Shown here one piece after another: positions 49,712-58,106 of a DNA stretch of 64,000 nucleotides; position 1 is the stretch's first letter, and the number at the start of each line of letters is the position of its first letter. The notes under the pieces are model-generated. The model saw only the letters and a program-made list of their open reading frames with translations, was not told the origin of the DNA and did not search any database. The stretch is from NCBI GenBank assembly GCA_963782345.1, contig CAWAJF010000013.1:1-64000 (forward strand), in the 5' to 3' direction. The position numbers were made by a program, and so were the translations under genes. This DNA is from DASUPK01 sp963782345 (lineage in GTDB: Bacteria > Actinomycetota > Thermoleophilia > Solirubrobacterales > 70-9).

Positions 49712-52001
49712 GGGCGCCGCTGTCGCCGGAGGGGCCTGGGAGCCGGCGCTCGGGCAGGCTCGCGAGGACGGGCGCCTCGTGGCGGAGTCGGCCGAGCCGG
49801 CGACGATGGCGAAGCTGACCGGGCTGCCCGACTCGCTCGATCCGGCGCTCGCGGAGGCCCTCTCGCGGGCGGGAATCGAGTCCCTCTACTCCCATCAGGC
49901 CGCCGCCTACGAGACCGCTCGCAACTCCCACCTGATCCTGACGAGCGGCACGGCTTCGGGGAAGTCGCTCTCCTTCAACCTGCCGGTGCTCGACGAGATC
50001 GCGCGGGAGCCGCTGCGACGGGCCTTCTATCTCTATCCGACCAAGGCCCTGGCCCAGGACCAGGCACGCAAGCTGGGCGAGATGCGGCCGCCCGGCCTGC
50101 GGGAGGCGATCTACGACGGCGACACCCCGCGCGAGGACCGCCCGGCCATCCGGCGCCGGGCGAACCTGGTACTGACCAATCCCGACATGCTCAACGTCGG
50201 CGTCATCCCCCACCACAAGCGCTGGGGGGACTTCCTCGCCAACCTCGGGTGGGTCGTGGTCGACGAGGCGCACACCTACCGCGGCGTCTTCGGCTCCCAC
50301 GTCGCGAACGTCCTGCGGCGGCTGCGGCGCGTGGCGCGGATCTATGGCGCCGAGCCGCGATTCATCCTCGCCTCGGCGACGATCGCCAACCCCGGCGAGC
50401 TGGCCGAGCGGCTCACGGGCCTGCCCTTCGAGCTGCTCGACGACGACGGCGCGCCCCGAGCCGGACGGGAGATCGGCATCTGGAACCCACCGGTGATCGA
50501 ACAGCACACGATGACCCGCCGCTCTCCCGTCTCGGAAGCTGCCGACCTGCTCGTCGAGCTGGTCTCCCGCGGCGTGCGGACGATCTGCTTCATGCGAAGC
50601 CGGCGCGGGATCGAGCTGATCAACCGCTTCGCCTCGATGAAGCTCGCGGAGGAGGGCAAGGGCGAGCTGGCCGACCGCATCGCCCCCTACCGGGCCGGCT
50701 ACACGCCGCAGCAGCGCCGCGAGATCGAGTCGCAGCTCTCCTCCGGCGACCTGCTCGCGGTGGCGGCGACGGACGCACTCGAGCTGGGCATCGACGTCGG
50801 CGAGCTCGACGCCGCGATCTGCGTGAACTTCCCCGGCACCGTCGCGAGCCTGCGGCAGATGTGGGGACGCGCAGGGCGCCAGCGGCGCGGGCTCGCCGTC
50901 TATGTCGCCGGAGAGGACGCGCTCGACCAGTTCTTCTGCCGCCACCCGGACGAGTTCCTCGAGCGGCCGGTGGAGGCGGCGATCCTCGATCACCGCTCGG
51001 AGCAGATCCAGATGCAGCACCTGGTCGCGGCCGCGTACGAGTCCCCGCTCGGCCCCGATGACGACGAGATGCTCGGTGAGGGTTGGCAGGAGCGCGCGGA
51101 GCAGCTCGTCACCGCGGGCGAGCTGCGACGCGGCCGGGGGGAGCGCTACCTGACTCGCACCGGCGACTTCGTCGCGGGACGGATCGCGCTGCGCTCGTCC
51201 TCGGTCGACAGCGTGGCGGTGGTCGACTCCACCTCAGGGGAGATGCTGGGGAACGTCGAGGCCGAGCGAGCCTTCTCCACCGTCCACCCCGGAGCGATCT
51301 ACCTGCACCTGGGGCGCTCCTACGAGGTGGCAGAGCTCGACGTCGGATCCCGGCGGGCGATGGTGAAGCCCTTCGACGGCGACTACTACACGCAGGTGAA
51401 GAAGGAGACCGAGGTCTACGTCGAGGGAATCGAGATCCAGAGGCGCGCCCTCGGCGTCGAGCTCAGCTTCGGCACCGTCTCGGTCTCCGAGCAGGTGATC
51501 GCCTACCAGCGCAAGCGCCTCGGGGACAACAAGGTGATCGACATCGTCGCCCTCGACCTGCCCGAGCAGGATTTCGTCACCAAGGGCCTCTGGTACGTGA
51601 TCGGCGACCGGATGGCGGCCGCCCTGCCGAGCGAGGTCCTGCTCGGCGCCCTGCACGCCTCCGAGCACGGGCAGATCGCGGTGCTGCCGCTGATCGCGAT
51701 GTGCGACCGCTGGGACATCGGGGGGCTCTCGACCAACATCCACCACCAGACGGGCTCGCCGACGATCTTCATCTACGACGGGCACCCCGGCGGCGTCGGG
51801 ATCACCCGGCTCGGCTACGAGCAGTTCGAGCGCCTCGTCGGCGACGCCGACCGCCTGATCCGCGAGTGCCCCTGCGACGACGGCTGCCCCTCCTGCGTGC
51901 AGAGCCCCAAGTGCGGCAACCTGAACGAGCACCTCCACAAGGGCGGCGCTCTCGAGCTGATGGGGCGGATGCTCCGCGAGGGCAAGGCGAAGGCCTCTTG
52001 A
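49704..52001 (+). CDS. DEAD/DEAH-box helicase with DUF1998 domain (MrfA/YprA-like)
   Basis: 765-aa superfamily 2 helicase. Walker A is LTSGTASGKSLSF, motif II VVVDEAHTYRG, motif III LASATIANP, and motif VI MWGRAGRQRRG. The C-terminal DUF1998 has the four-Cys cluster CPCDDGCPSCVQSPKCGN. Members such as B. subtilis MrfA work in repair of mitomycin-type DNA damage. TTG 49704 is the start; an in-frame ATG near residue 35 is also possible. It overlaps the LOG-like gene as TTGA. Confidence 0.9.
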   Translation: MAEGAAVAGGAWEPALGQAREDGRLVAESAEPATMAKLTGLPDSLDPALAEALSRAGIESLYSHQAAAYETARNSHLILTSGTASGKSLSFNLPVLDEIAREPLRRAFYLYPTKALAQDQARKLGEMRPPGLREAIYDGDTPREDRPAIRRRANLVLTNPDMLNVGVIPHHKRWGDFLANLGWVVVDEAHTYRGVFGSHVANVLRRLRRVARIYGAEPRFILASATIANPGELAERLTGLPFELLDDDGAPRAGREIGIWNPPVIEQHTMTRRSPVSEAADLLVELVSRGVRTICFMRSRRGIELINRFASMKLAEEGKGELADRIAPYRAGYTPQQRREIESQLSSGDLLAVAATDALELGIDVGELDAAICVNFPGTVASLRQMWGRAGRQRRGLAVYVAGEDALDQFFCRHPDEFLERPVEAAILDHRSEQIQMQHLVAAAYESPLGPDDDEMLGEGWQERAEQLVTAGELRRGRGERYLTRTGDFVAGRIALRSSSVDSVAVVDSTSGEMLGNVEAERAFSTVHPGAIYLHLGRSYEVAELDVGSRRAMVKPFDGDYYTQVKKETEVYVEGIEIQRRALGVELSFGTVSVSEQVIAYQRKRLGDNKVIDIVALDLPEQDFVTKGLWYVIGDRMAAALPSEVLLGALHASEHGQIAVLPLIAMCDRWDIGGLSTNIHHQTGSPTIFIYDGHPGGVGITRLGYEQFERLVGDADRLIRECPCDDGCPSCVQSPKCGNLNEHLHKGGALELMGRMLREGKAKAS

Positions 52002-52471
52002 CGCAACCGGTCCAGATCTCCGTGATTGGAGCGTCCCAGGGGGAGCCCGAGGTCCTCCGAGACGCCGAGGCCGTCGGGCGCGGGATCGCCGAGGCGGGCG
52101 CCGTCCTGGTCTGCGGCGGGCTCAGCGGGGTGATGGAGGCGGCGTCGAGGGGCGCCAGCGAGGCCGGAGGCACCGTCCTGGCGGTACTCCCCACACTGTC
52201 GACCGCGGACGCGAATCCCTACGTCACCCACGCGGTGGCCACTGGGACCGGCCACGCCCGCAACCTCGCCGTCGTCGCCTCCGGCGAGGCGGTGATCGCC
52301 GTCGGCGGCGAGTGGGGAACGCTCTCCGAGATCGCCTACGCGCGCAAGCTCGGCAGGCCGGTCGTCGCGATCCAGAGCTGGCCACTCCGCAACCGCGCCG
52401 GGACCGACCTCGGGATCGTGGAAGCGGAGACGCCGGAGGCGGCGGTCAAAGCCGCAATCGGTCATGACTGA
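51998..52471 (+). CDS. TIGR00725/LOG-family Rossmann protein
   Basis: 157 aa starting at TTG 51998, which forms TTGA with the helicase stop. VQISVIGASQGEPEVLRDAE opens a Rossmann-like fold, and LVCGGLSGVMEAASRGASEA and AVGGEWGTLSEIAYARKLG match the nucleotide-binding GG..G motifs of the TIGR00725 group, relatives of cytokinin-activating LOG phosphoribohydrolases. The true substrate is unknown. Coupled to the helicase and the next MBL gene (8-bp overlap). Confidence 0.85.
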   Translation: MTQPVQISVIGASQGEPEVLRDAEAVGRGIAEAGAVLVCGGLSGVMEAASRGASEAGGTVLAVLPTLSTADANPYVTHAVATGTGHARNLAVVASGEAVIAVGGEWGTLSEIAYARKLGRPVVAIQSWPLRNRAGTDLGIVEAETPEAAVKAAIGHD

Positions 52472-53258
52472 GGCGACGGCACCGACTCTGCTCCTGGTTG
52501 GCGGACCCACCGCGGTGATCAGCTACGGCGGCCTGCGCCTGCTCACCGATCCCACCTTCGACCCGCCCGGCGAGCACCCGCGCCCCGGAACGCCGGTCGT
52601 GCTGCGGAAGCTGCGCGGCCCGGCGCTCGAGGCATCGGAGCTCGACCCGATCGACGCCGTCCTGCTCTCGCACGACCACCATTCGGACAACCTCGATCCG
52701 GCTGGACGGGAGTTCCTGCCGCGGGCGGGGCGCGTGCTGACGACCGACGCCGGTGCCGAGCGGCTGGAGGTGGAGGCCACCGGCATGAAGCCCCGAGACT
52801 TCGTGGAGCTCGAGCGGCCGGATGGCGGATCGGTGGCGGTGACGGCCGTTCCGGCCGACCATGGCCCGCCGGAGGTGGCACCCAAGAACGGACCGGTGAT
52901 CGGGTTCGTGCTGGCCGGCGAGGGCCTCCCGACCATCTACGTGAGCGGCGACAACGCGTCGGTCGACGTCGCCGCGGCGATCGCCGCCGAGCACGGCCCG
53001 ATCGATGCATCGGTTCTCTTCTGCGGCGGAGCCGAGGTGCCGGTGGTCTGGGGACCCGAGGCATACCTGACGCTGACGCCGCAGACCGCGGTCGAGGCCG
53101 CACGGTTGCTCGGTGATGGCCCCGTCGTCCCGATCCACCAGGAGGGCTGGGCGCACTTCAGCTTCGGGCCCGAGAAGCTGCGAGAGGCATTCGCCGAGGC
53201 GAGCCTCGAGAACCGGCTCCGTCCGGTGTCCCCGGGCCAGCAGGTCGCGCTCGTCTGA
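52464..53258 (+). CDS. MBL-fold metal-dependent hydrolase (UlaG/UPF0173-like)
   Basis: 264 aa. The metal motif is LLSHDHHSDNLD (HxHxxD-type), with AVPADHGPP and SGDNASVD supplying further ligands, as in the L-ascorbate lactonase/UPF0173 branch. It overlaps the LOG-like gene by 8 bp and ends the folP-helicase-LOG-MBL string of same-strand overlapping genes. Substrate unknown. Confidence 0.82.
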   Translation: MTEATAPTLLLVGGPTAVISYGGLRLLTDPTFDPPGEHPRPGTPVVLRKLRGPALEASELDPIDAVLLSHDHHSDNLDPAGREFLPRAGRVLTTDAGAERLEVEATGMKPRDFVELERPDGGSVAVTAVPADHGPPEVAPKNGPVIGFVLAGEGLPTIYVSGDNASVDVAAAIAAEHGPIDASVLFCGGAEVPVVWGPEAYLTLTPQTAVEAARLLGDGPVVPIHQEGWAHFSFGPEKLREAFAEASLENRLRPVSPGQQVALV

Positions 53259-53266
53259 GCCCGGCG

Positions 53267-54160
53267 TCACTCGCTCAGGTTGAACTCCCAGATCGCGATC
53301 GAGAGCATCGCCATGCCCATCGCGAAGACGATCGCGATCTCCAGGCCGGCGGGCACGCGCCAGCCCCACCAGCTGACCCCCGGGTCGAGGGCCGCCCGCG
53401 CCGCCGAGCTGACGTCGAGGTGATTGAAGACGATCCGTCGCATCGGATCGACCGCATAGGTGAGGGGGTCGAGCCGGTTCATGACCGCCAGCCAACCCGG
53501 CAGATTGGCCACCGGGAAGAGCGCGCCCGAGATGAAGAACATCGGCATCACGATCATCTGCATGACGCCCATGAAGGACTGCATCTGCTTGATCCGGGCG
53601 GCCACCATCACGCCGAACGCGGTGATGCTGAAGGCCAGCAGGAGCTGGAGCCCGAACACGCCGAGGATCAGGGTCGGGGCATACGGCACGTGTACCGCCC
53701 CGGCGAGGGCGAGGAGGATCACGCCCTGAAAGCTCGCGACCGTGGCCCCGCCGAGGCACTTGCCGATCACGATCGAGCTTCGCCTGATCGGCGCGACCAT
53801 CATCTCCCGCAGGAAGCCGAACTCGCGATCCCAGACGATCGAGGCGGCCGAGAACATCGCGGTGAACATCACCGAGAGGCAGAGGATCCCCGGGTAGATG
53901 AAGGTCTTCAGGTCAACCCCGTGGGTCGAGGCGCTCGAGAGCTGCTGGAGCCCCGAGCCGAGCACGAAGAGGAAGAGGAGCGGCTGCACCAGCGAGGTGA
54001 CCATCCGGATCCGGTCCGCGCGGAAGCGGATCAGCTCGCGGCGCCAGACGATCTTCACGGCGCGCAGCTCGCCCCGCCAGCTGCGCTCCGGGACGCGGAC
54101 GCGAACGACCTCGCTGGGGGCTCCCGGTCGGTCGACCATCGTGTCGGCGCTCGCCGCCAT
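53267..54160 (-). CDS. ABC-2 type transporter permease (DrrB-like)
   Basis: 297-aa permease with six transmembrane helices and the ABC-2 signature around VNLPGWLAVMNRLDPLTYAV-type sequence (here FPVANLPGWLAVMNRLDPL). Residues 1-45 are cytoplasmic. Its ATG shares a base with the ATPase stop (TGATG). With the ATPase it forms an exporter of the daunorubicin-resistance type; the cargo could be a drug, lipid or glycan precursor. Confidence 0.9.
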   Translation of the reverse strand: MAASADTMVDRPGAPSEVVRVRVPERSWRGELRAVKIVWRRELIRFRADRIRMVTSLVQPLLFLFVLGSGLQQLSSASTHGVDLKTFIYPGILCLSVMFTAMFSAASIVWDREFGFLREMMVAPIRRSSIVIGKCLGGATVASFQGVILLALAGAVHVPYAPTLILGVFGLQLLLAFSITAFGVMVAARIKQMQSFMGVMQMIVMPMFFISGALFPVANLPGWLAVMNRLDPLTYAVDPMRRIVFNHLDVSSAARAALDPGVSWWGWRVPAGLEIAIVFAMGMAMLSIAIWEFNLSE

Positions 54161-55152
54161 CAGCGCCCTCCTCCTCTGCTCATCACCTGGTAGATCATCT
54201 TGTTCTGCTGCTTCGTCTGGGACTCCTCCGCGTCGCGGATCGTGGTCCCGGTGTACGACATGAAGACGTCGTCGAGGGTCGGCCGGGAGACGCTCACCGA
54301 CTTGATCGGGACGCCGAGCTCGGCGAACAGCCGCGGCACGAACTCCGCGCCGGCCGGGACCCCGAAGCTCACCTGCCCCTCGGACAGCGTCGCCTCGAGC
54401 CCGAAGCGCTCCTTCAGCGCGACGATTGCCGCCTCGTCGTCATCGGTGTCGATCCGCACCCGGTCGGCCCCGACGCTCGCCTTCAGCGCCGCCGGGCTGT
54501 CGAGGACGACGATCTCGCCGTGATCCATGATCGCGATCCGGTCGCAGAACTCCGCCTCGTCCATGTAGTGCGTGGTCATGAAGATCGTGATGTCCTCGTT
54601 CCGCTTGAGCTCGCCGATGTAGGTCCAGATCGAACTGCGCGTCTGCGGGTCGAGGCCGATCGTGGGCTCATCGAGGAAGAGGACGCGCGGCGAGTGCATC
54701 AGCCCGCGCGCGATCTCGAGCCGGCGGCGCATTCCGCCGGAGAACAGCGTGACCGGCGAGTCGCGGCGCTCCCAGAGGCCGACCATCTCCATCACCTGCT
54801 GCATCCTCGGCCGCACGAGGCCAGCCTCGACCCCGTAGAGCTCCGCGTGCAGCCGGAGGTTCTGCTCAGCGGTCAGGTAGCCGTCGAGGGTCGGGTCCTG
54901 GAAGACGAGGCCGATGTGGCGGCGGACGTCGTCCCGCTCCTCGGCGACGTCGTGGCCCGCGACCCAGGCCTGACCAGAGGTTGGCTTGAGCAGGGTGCAG
55001 AGCATGCTGATCGTGGTCGACTTGCCGGCGCCGTTGGGCCCGAGGAACCCGAAGACCTCCCCGGTCGCGACCTCGAAGTCGACTCCGTTGACGGCCTCGA
55101 TCTCATCGAATGACTTGCTCAGTCCGCTGACCTTGATCGCGCTGTCCGCCAC
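54160..55152 (-). CDS. ABC transporter ATP-binding protein (DrrA-like)
   Basis: 330-aa ATPase. Walker A is FGFLGPNGAGKSTT, the signature TLFSGGMRRRLEIARGL, Walker B VLFLDEPTIGLDPQTR, and the switch His is in MTTHYMDEAE. The extra C-terminal 90 residues (with SVSRPTLDDVFMSYTG) are the DrrA regulatory extension. It is the first gene of the two-gene exporter operon. Confidence 0.93.
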   Translation of the reverse strand: MADSAIKVSGLSKSFDEIEAVNGVDFEVATGEVFGFLGPNGAGKSTTISMLCTLLKPTSGQAWVAGHDVAEERDDVRRHIGLVFQDPTLDGYLTAEQNLRLHAELYGVEAGLVRPRMQQVMEMVGLWERRDSPVTLFSGGMRRRLEIARGLMHSPRVLFLDEPTIGLDPQTRSSIWTYIGELKRNEDITIFMTTHYMDEAEFCDRIAIMDHGEIVVLDSPAALKASVGADRVRIDTDDDEAAIVALKERFGLEATLSEGQVSFGVPAGAEFVPRLFAELGVPIKSVSVSRPTLDDVFMSYTGTTIRDAEESQTKQQNKMIYQVMSRGGGR

Positions 55153-55182
55153 CGACTCGACAGGGTAGGCGGGGGCGCACCT

Positions 55183-56250
55183 CTACCCGGGGTAGCGGGC
55201 GCGGAGGGCGAGGATCGCGAAGGCGTGGGACCAGGCGAGCGGCGTGGTGGAGGTGGGGTGCCCGTCCATTGCGCTGACGCGCTCGGGCAACGTTCCGTCC
55301 GGCGTCTCGGCGCGGTGGAGCTCTCGGAGGAGCCCGTCGGCCACGTGGAGCTCGCCGAGGTTTATGAGGGCCCAGGCGGACCAGGCCGTCGGGGCGGTCC
55401 ACACCTCTCCCGGTGTCCAGCCCTCGATCGGCGGGATCCCGTAGCGGGTGGAACGGCGGGCGAATTCGAGGAGCGTGGTCCTGACCGCTGCGCGCAGACC
55501 CCGGCTGGGGAAGACGGTGGCGGCCCAAGCGGCCGCGGAGTCCAGCTCCTCAGCGCCTCGATTCCGCGTCAGGCCACGGGGGCCAAGGAAGAGGCTCCGG
55601 ATCTCGGCCCCCGGAGCGCTCGCCGCGATCGCGTTCCCGAGCAGATCGCCGGTGACGTTCTCGCCGTAGTCCTGCCACCCCCGCCACCTTCGACCTTCCC
55701 TATCTGGGGTCACAGTGTCGCCTCCAATAAGGAAGGTCGATGCGGTGACGGGGGTGGTGAGCGCTCGTCGGGCGGCCGCGACCCAGCCCGCGGCGTCCCC
55801 CGCCTCGGGGCGGCCGGGAACCGGCGAGCCGTCGGGATGGAACCGGGCGGCCTCGTCGAGGTCTAGGCCGGCCAGGAACCCGCCGACCAGACGTGCCTCC
55901 GGCCGAAGCCCCGCAGCCGCCAGCGCGAGCGCCCCGGCGGCAGCGTCGCGCGGCCAGACGTAGTCCCAGCCGTCTCGCTCGCCGGCGATCAGCGCACCCG
56001 TGTGCGGGTCGGTGAGCGCGACGAGCACCCGGATTGAGCGCGAGTAGAGGCGACGGGCCCAGGGGGGCGCAGCGTGGCCGAGCGGACGAACCCGCTTGCG
56101 AACCCCGGCGGGTGAGAACGGCCCCGACGAGACGATGCCGAAGTGCGGCGGCGGCAGCGCAGTCTCGATCGACGCGCGCGGCTGCTCGCACGCCCCCGAG
56201 ACCGAGGCGGCGACGAGGACCGCTGCGCCGACCGCGACGATGCTCCGCAT
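55183..56250 (-). CDS. Exported short GH15-like (glucoamylase-type) alpha/alpha-barrel protein
   Basis: 355 aa from ATG 56250 (GTG 56253 adjacent). A signal peptide precedes Cys in VSGACEQ, a possible lipobox. The segment GERDGWDYVWPRDAAAGALA and the end TTPLAWSHAFAILALRARYP are the family hallmarks of bacterial glucoamylases and trehalases (GH15), and TPGEVW holds a candidate catalytic Glu. At about 355 aa it is much shorter than the 600-660 aa of cytoplasmic GH15 enzymes, lacking the N-terminal beta domain. Probably acts on exported glucan or trehalose, but activity is uncertain. Confidence 0.7.
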   Translation of the reverse strand: MRSIVAVGAAVLVAASVSGACEQPRASIETALPPPHFGIVSSGPFSPAGVRKRVRPLGHAAPPWARRLYSRSIRVLVALTDPHTGALIAGERDGWDYVWPRDAAAGALALAAAGLRPEARLVGGFLAGLDLDEAARFHPDGSPVPGRPEAGDAAGWVAAARRALTTPVTASTFLIGGDTVTPDREGRRWRGWQDYGENVTGDLLGNAIAASAPGAEIRSLFLGPRGLTRNRGAEELDSAAAWAATVFPSRGLRAAVRTTLLEFARRSTRYGIPPIEGWTPGEVWTAPTAWSAWALINLGELHVADGLLRELHRAETPDGTLPERVSAMDGHPTSTTPLAWSHAFAILALRARYPG

Positions 56251-56281
56251 CACGGCCTGGACGCTAGCCTTTGCGCCGTCC

Positions 56282-56354
56282 GGCGAGGTAGCTCAGTTGG
56301 TAGAGCACACGACTGAAAATCGTGGTGTCGCCAGTTCGATTCTGGCCCTCGCCA
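56282..56354 (+). tRNA. tRNA-Phe (GAA)
   Basis: A 73-nt cloverleaf: acceptor GGCGAGG (56282-56288) pairs with CCTCGCC (56347-56353), discriminator A; D-arm GCTC-AGTTGGTA-GAGC; anticodon stem CACGA/TCGTG with loop CTGAAAA and anticodon GAA at 56315-56317; T-loop GTTCGATTC. The CCA end is not encoded. Confidence 0.97.
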
Positions 56355-56501
56355 TCGCATAGGCAAGCGGTTTGCGGCTCTCTCCGGGGAGCCGCAGTCG
56401 TTTCGGGTCAACCCCTGGGCCAACCGGCAGTCGCTACGTCGCCCGCGCGGTGCCCGACCCGCTGGCGGAGTAGCAGCCTGCCGCGAGATACTGCGTGGGC
56501 G

Positions 56502-56903
56502 ATGTCGGAGGAGAACGTGGAGATCGTGCGGCGGATGTACGACTGGATTCCCGGTCCGCCCGAACCGGTTCGGAAGTTCTTCGACCCGGACTATGAGATG
56601 GACCTGACGGACTTCCAGGTAGTGGATATCGGAGTCGTCCGAGGGTTCGACGCCGCAGACCGAGCTATCCGTTCGTACTACGAGGCGTTCGAGAACTTCC
56701 ACATCGAGATCGAAGAGCTGATCCACGCCGACAAGGAGCACGTTGTCGCCTCGGTGCACGATGGCGGGCGCATGCGGGGTAGCGATTCCGAGGTCCGGAC
56801 TCATCGCTTCCACGTCTGGACCTTCCGTGACGGCAAGATCGTTCGCTTCTCCTCTCACCTGGACAAGAACCGCGCCCTCGAAGCCGCCGGGCTGTCGGAG
56901 TAG
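56502..56903 (+). CDS. SnoaL-like (NTF2-fold) protein
   Basis: 133 aa. MSEENVEIVRRMYDWIPGPP and EVRTHRFHVWTFRDGKIVRF are typical of the very common SnoaL-like family of actinobacteria, with a hydrophobic cone pocket. No catalytic Asp/His set can be assigned. It lies just after tRNA-Phe and before the damaged region. The hairpin GAGCCG/CGGCTC (56923-56938) follows, but a T-run precedes it rather than follows it. Confidence 0.78.
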   Translation: MSEENVEIVRRMYDWIPGPPEPVRKFFDPDYEMDLTDFQVVDIGVVRGFDAADRAIRSYYEAFENFHIEIEELIHADKEHVVASVHDGGRMRGSDSEVRTHRFHVWTFRDGKIVRFSSHLDKNRALEAAGLSE

Positions 56904-56936
56904 GCGCGGGACTTTTTTTAGGGAGCCGTTCCCGGC

Positions 56937-57284
56937 TCACTGTTCCACTGACCGGCGCGCGCCGTTGCGCTTGTTGATTCTTTTCGTCATCCCGAGATTT
57001 CCGGGATAGACGCGCCAGGTGGACCGGCAGCCCCGAACAAACTTGCCATGGACCTCAACGTGCACTAGGAACTCGTCCAGTGACTTGGACTCCTCCCGTG
57101 ACTTGATGCGGAACTTGTCGAGATTTCCAGCGGCCAGGGATTCGTTGTTGAGGACGAAGCAGGATGGCCCCAACGGTGCAGAGTCGTACTTAGCGAGCAC
57201 ATCGAATGACTCAGCGATCTCCTCGCTTAGCAACTCGACGGTCCTCTTGGGGCGGTCCAGGGGTCCGGCGTCCGGCAGAGGCAC
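56937..57284 (-). CDS. C-terminal part of a broken hypothetical gene
   Basis: 115 aa from a GTG-like codon at 57284; the frame is open further upstream and reads TLFDSRIEARPSNVPLPDAG, continuing naturally from the membrane protein fragment at 57227-57646. The part contains SEEIAESFDVLAKYDS and ends in a basic tail. A one-base shift near 57312-57335, in a run of A and G, would join both into a protein of about 235 aa. It looks less GC-rich than its neighbours. Not recognised. Confidence 0.45.
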   Translation of the reverse strand: MPLPDAGPLDRPKRTVELLSEEIAESFDVLAKYDSAPLGPSCFVLNNESLAAGNLDKFRIKSREESKSLDEFLVHVEVHGKFVRGCRSTWRVYPGNLGMTKRINKRNGARRSVEQ

Positions 57285-57646
57285 ATTCGACGGACGGGCC
57301 TCAATTCGAGAATCGAAAAGGGTTCGTTCTCCGGTGTTGTGAATCGAAGCTCCGCATAGACCCGAACGTCGGGAGCTTTCTCATTTCTCAGGGAGACGTA
57401 GAGCACTTCGGCATCCCGCGTCGACCAAGGGAGAGGAGCGAACTTGATCTCGGCCTCTAGGAACTCGATAACGGGAAACACGCCAATCAGTCGGCCGAGC
57501 CATGGAACCTGAATGAACAGCCCCAGGAACACGGCTCCGGCTACTAAGGCCAGCGCAAAGGAAGCGTTCCCACTCGCGGCTGCTCCCACTGCACCGGCGC
57601 CAAGGGCAATCGTCGCCGCCACCACCTGCTCCCGGGTGAAGAACAT
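57227..57646 (-). CDS. N-terminal part of a broken two-helix membrane protein
   Basis: 139-aa frame. Two transmembrane helices (VVAATIALGAGAVGAAA and LALVAGAVFLGLFIQVPWL) are followed by a soluble part (EAEIKFAPLPWSTRDAEVLY). After FTTPENEPFSILELRPVR it turns into Cys/Arg/Pro-rich sequence that looks out of frame, while the other frame continues as the 56937-57284 part. The gene is unlike its neighbours in composition and sits between tRNA-Phe and a phage gene remnant. Function unknown. Confidence 0.5.
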   Translation of the reverse strand: MFFTREQVVAATIALGAGAVGAAASGNASFALALVAGAVFLGLFIQVPWLGRLIGVFPVIEFLEAEIKFAPLPWSTRDAEVLYVSLRNEKAPDVRVYAELRFTTPENEPFSILELRPVRRMCLCRTPDPWTAPRGPSSC

Positions 57647-57715
57647 CTAGCCGACCCTACCCGGGTCGAAGGGTTGGCGACCATGGTCTGGCGCCAGCCC
57701 CGATTGCAGCGGGCG

Positions 57716-57988
57716 CTACAGCCATCCGAGCAGCCTCGCTGGCTCGGGCTGATTCTCGGCCCGGTCCACGGCCATCGCCATCGCGATCACCGCGTCGATC
57801 CGGTTCGACGTGTGCCGCCCGCCAGCGTGGGCGATCCTGGCTCCGCGCTGCGTCTGCTTCGCCACCGCGGCGGCGACGTGCCGATCGAGCACCGGGTCGC
57901 CGGGATGGCGCAGGCGGCGTTCGAGGATCGCGGCCGACAGCCGCTCGGAGGCGGGCACGAGCCGGGAGTCGTGCTGCGGAAACTCCAC
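57716..57988 (-). pseudogene. C-terminal remnant of a phage terminase large subunit
   Basis: About 90 codons whose product reads EFPQHDSRLVPASERLSAAI, then LRHPGDPVLDRHVAAAVAKQ, then IDAVIAMAMAVDRAENQPEP and LLGWL. This is the end of the nuclease domain of actinophage terminase large subunits. The frame closes 10 codons upstream at a stop (58019-58021), so the ATPase domain and most of the nuclease are gone. No other phage gene is recognised. The 118 bp from 57989 to 58106 hold nothing I can support. Confidence 0.65.
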
Positions 57989-58106
57989 CAGTGCTGGTGA
58001 TCGAGCCCGAGCAGACGGTCAACACCGGCGATGCGGGCGGGTCCGCTGACCGCGGAGGCCAGACGGGTCTAGGGAGACGCTGCGCAGGTCGATCATCGGC
58101 GCGCAC

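Noticed and set aside
56904..56940. Rho-independent terminator after the SnoaL-like gene.
   Set aside because: The T-run (56913-56919) precedes the hairpin on the + strand and becomes an A-run on the other strand.
57657..58106. Longer minus-strand frame (149 codons) over the terminase remnant.
   Set aside because: Its translation is Arg/Pro-rich without family features, while the other frame matches terminase.
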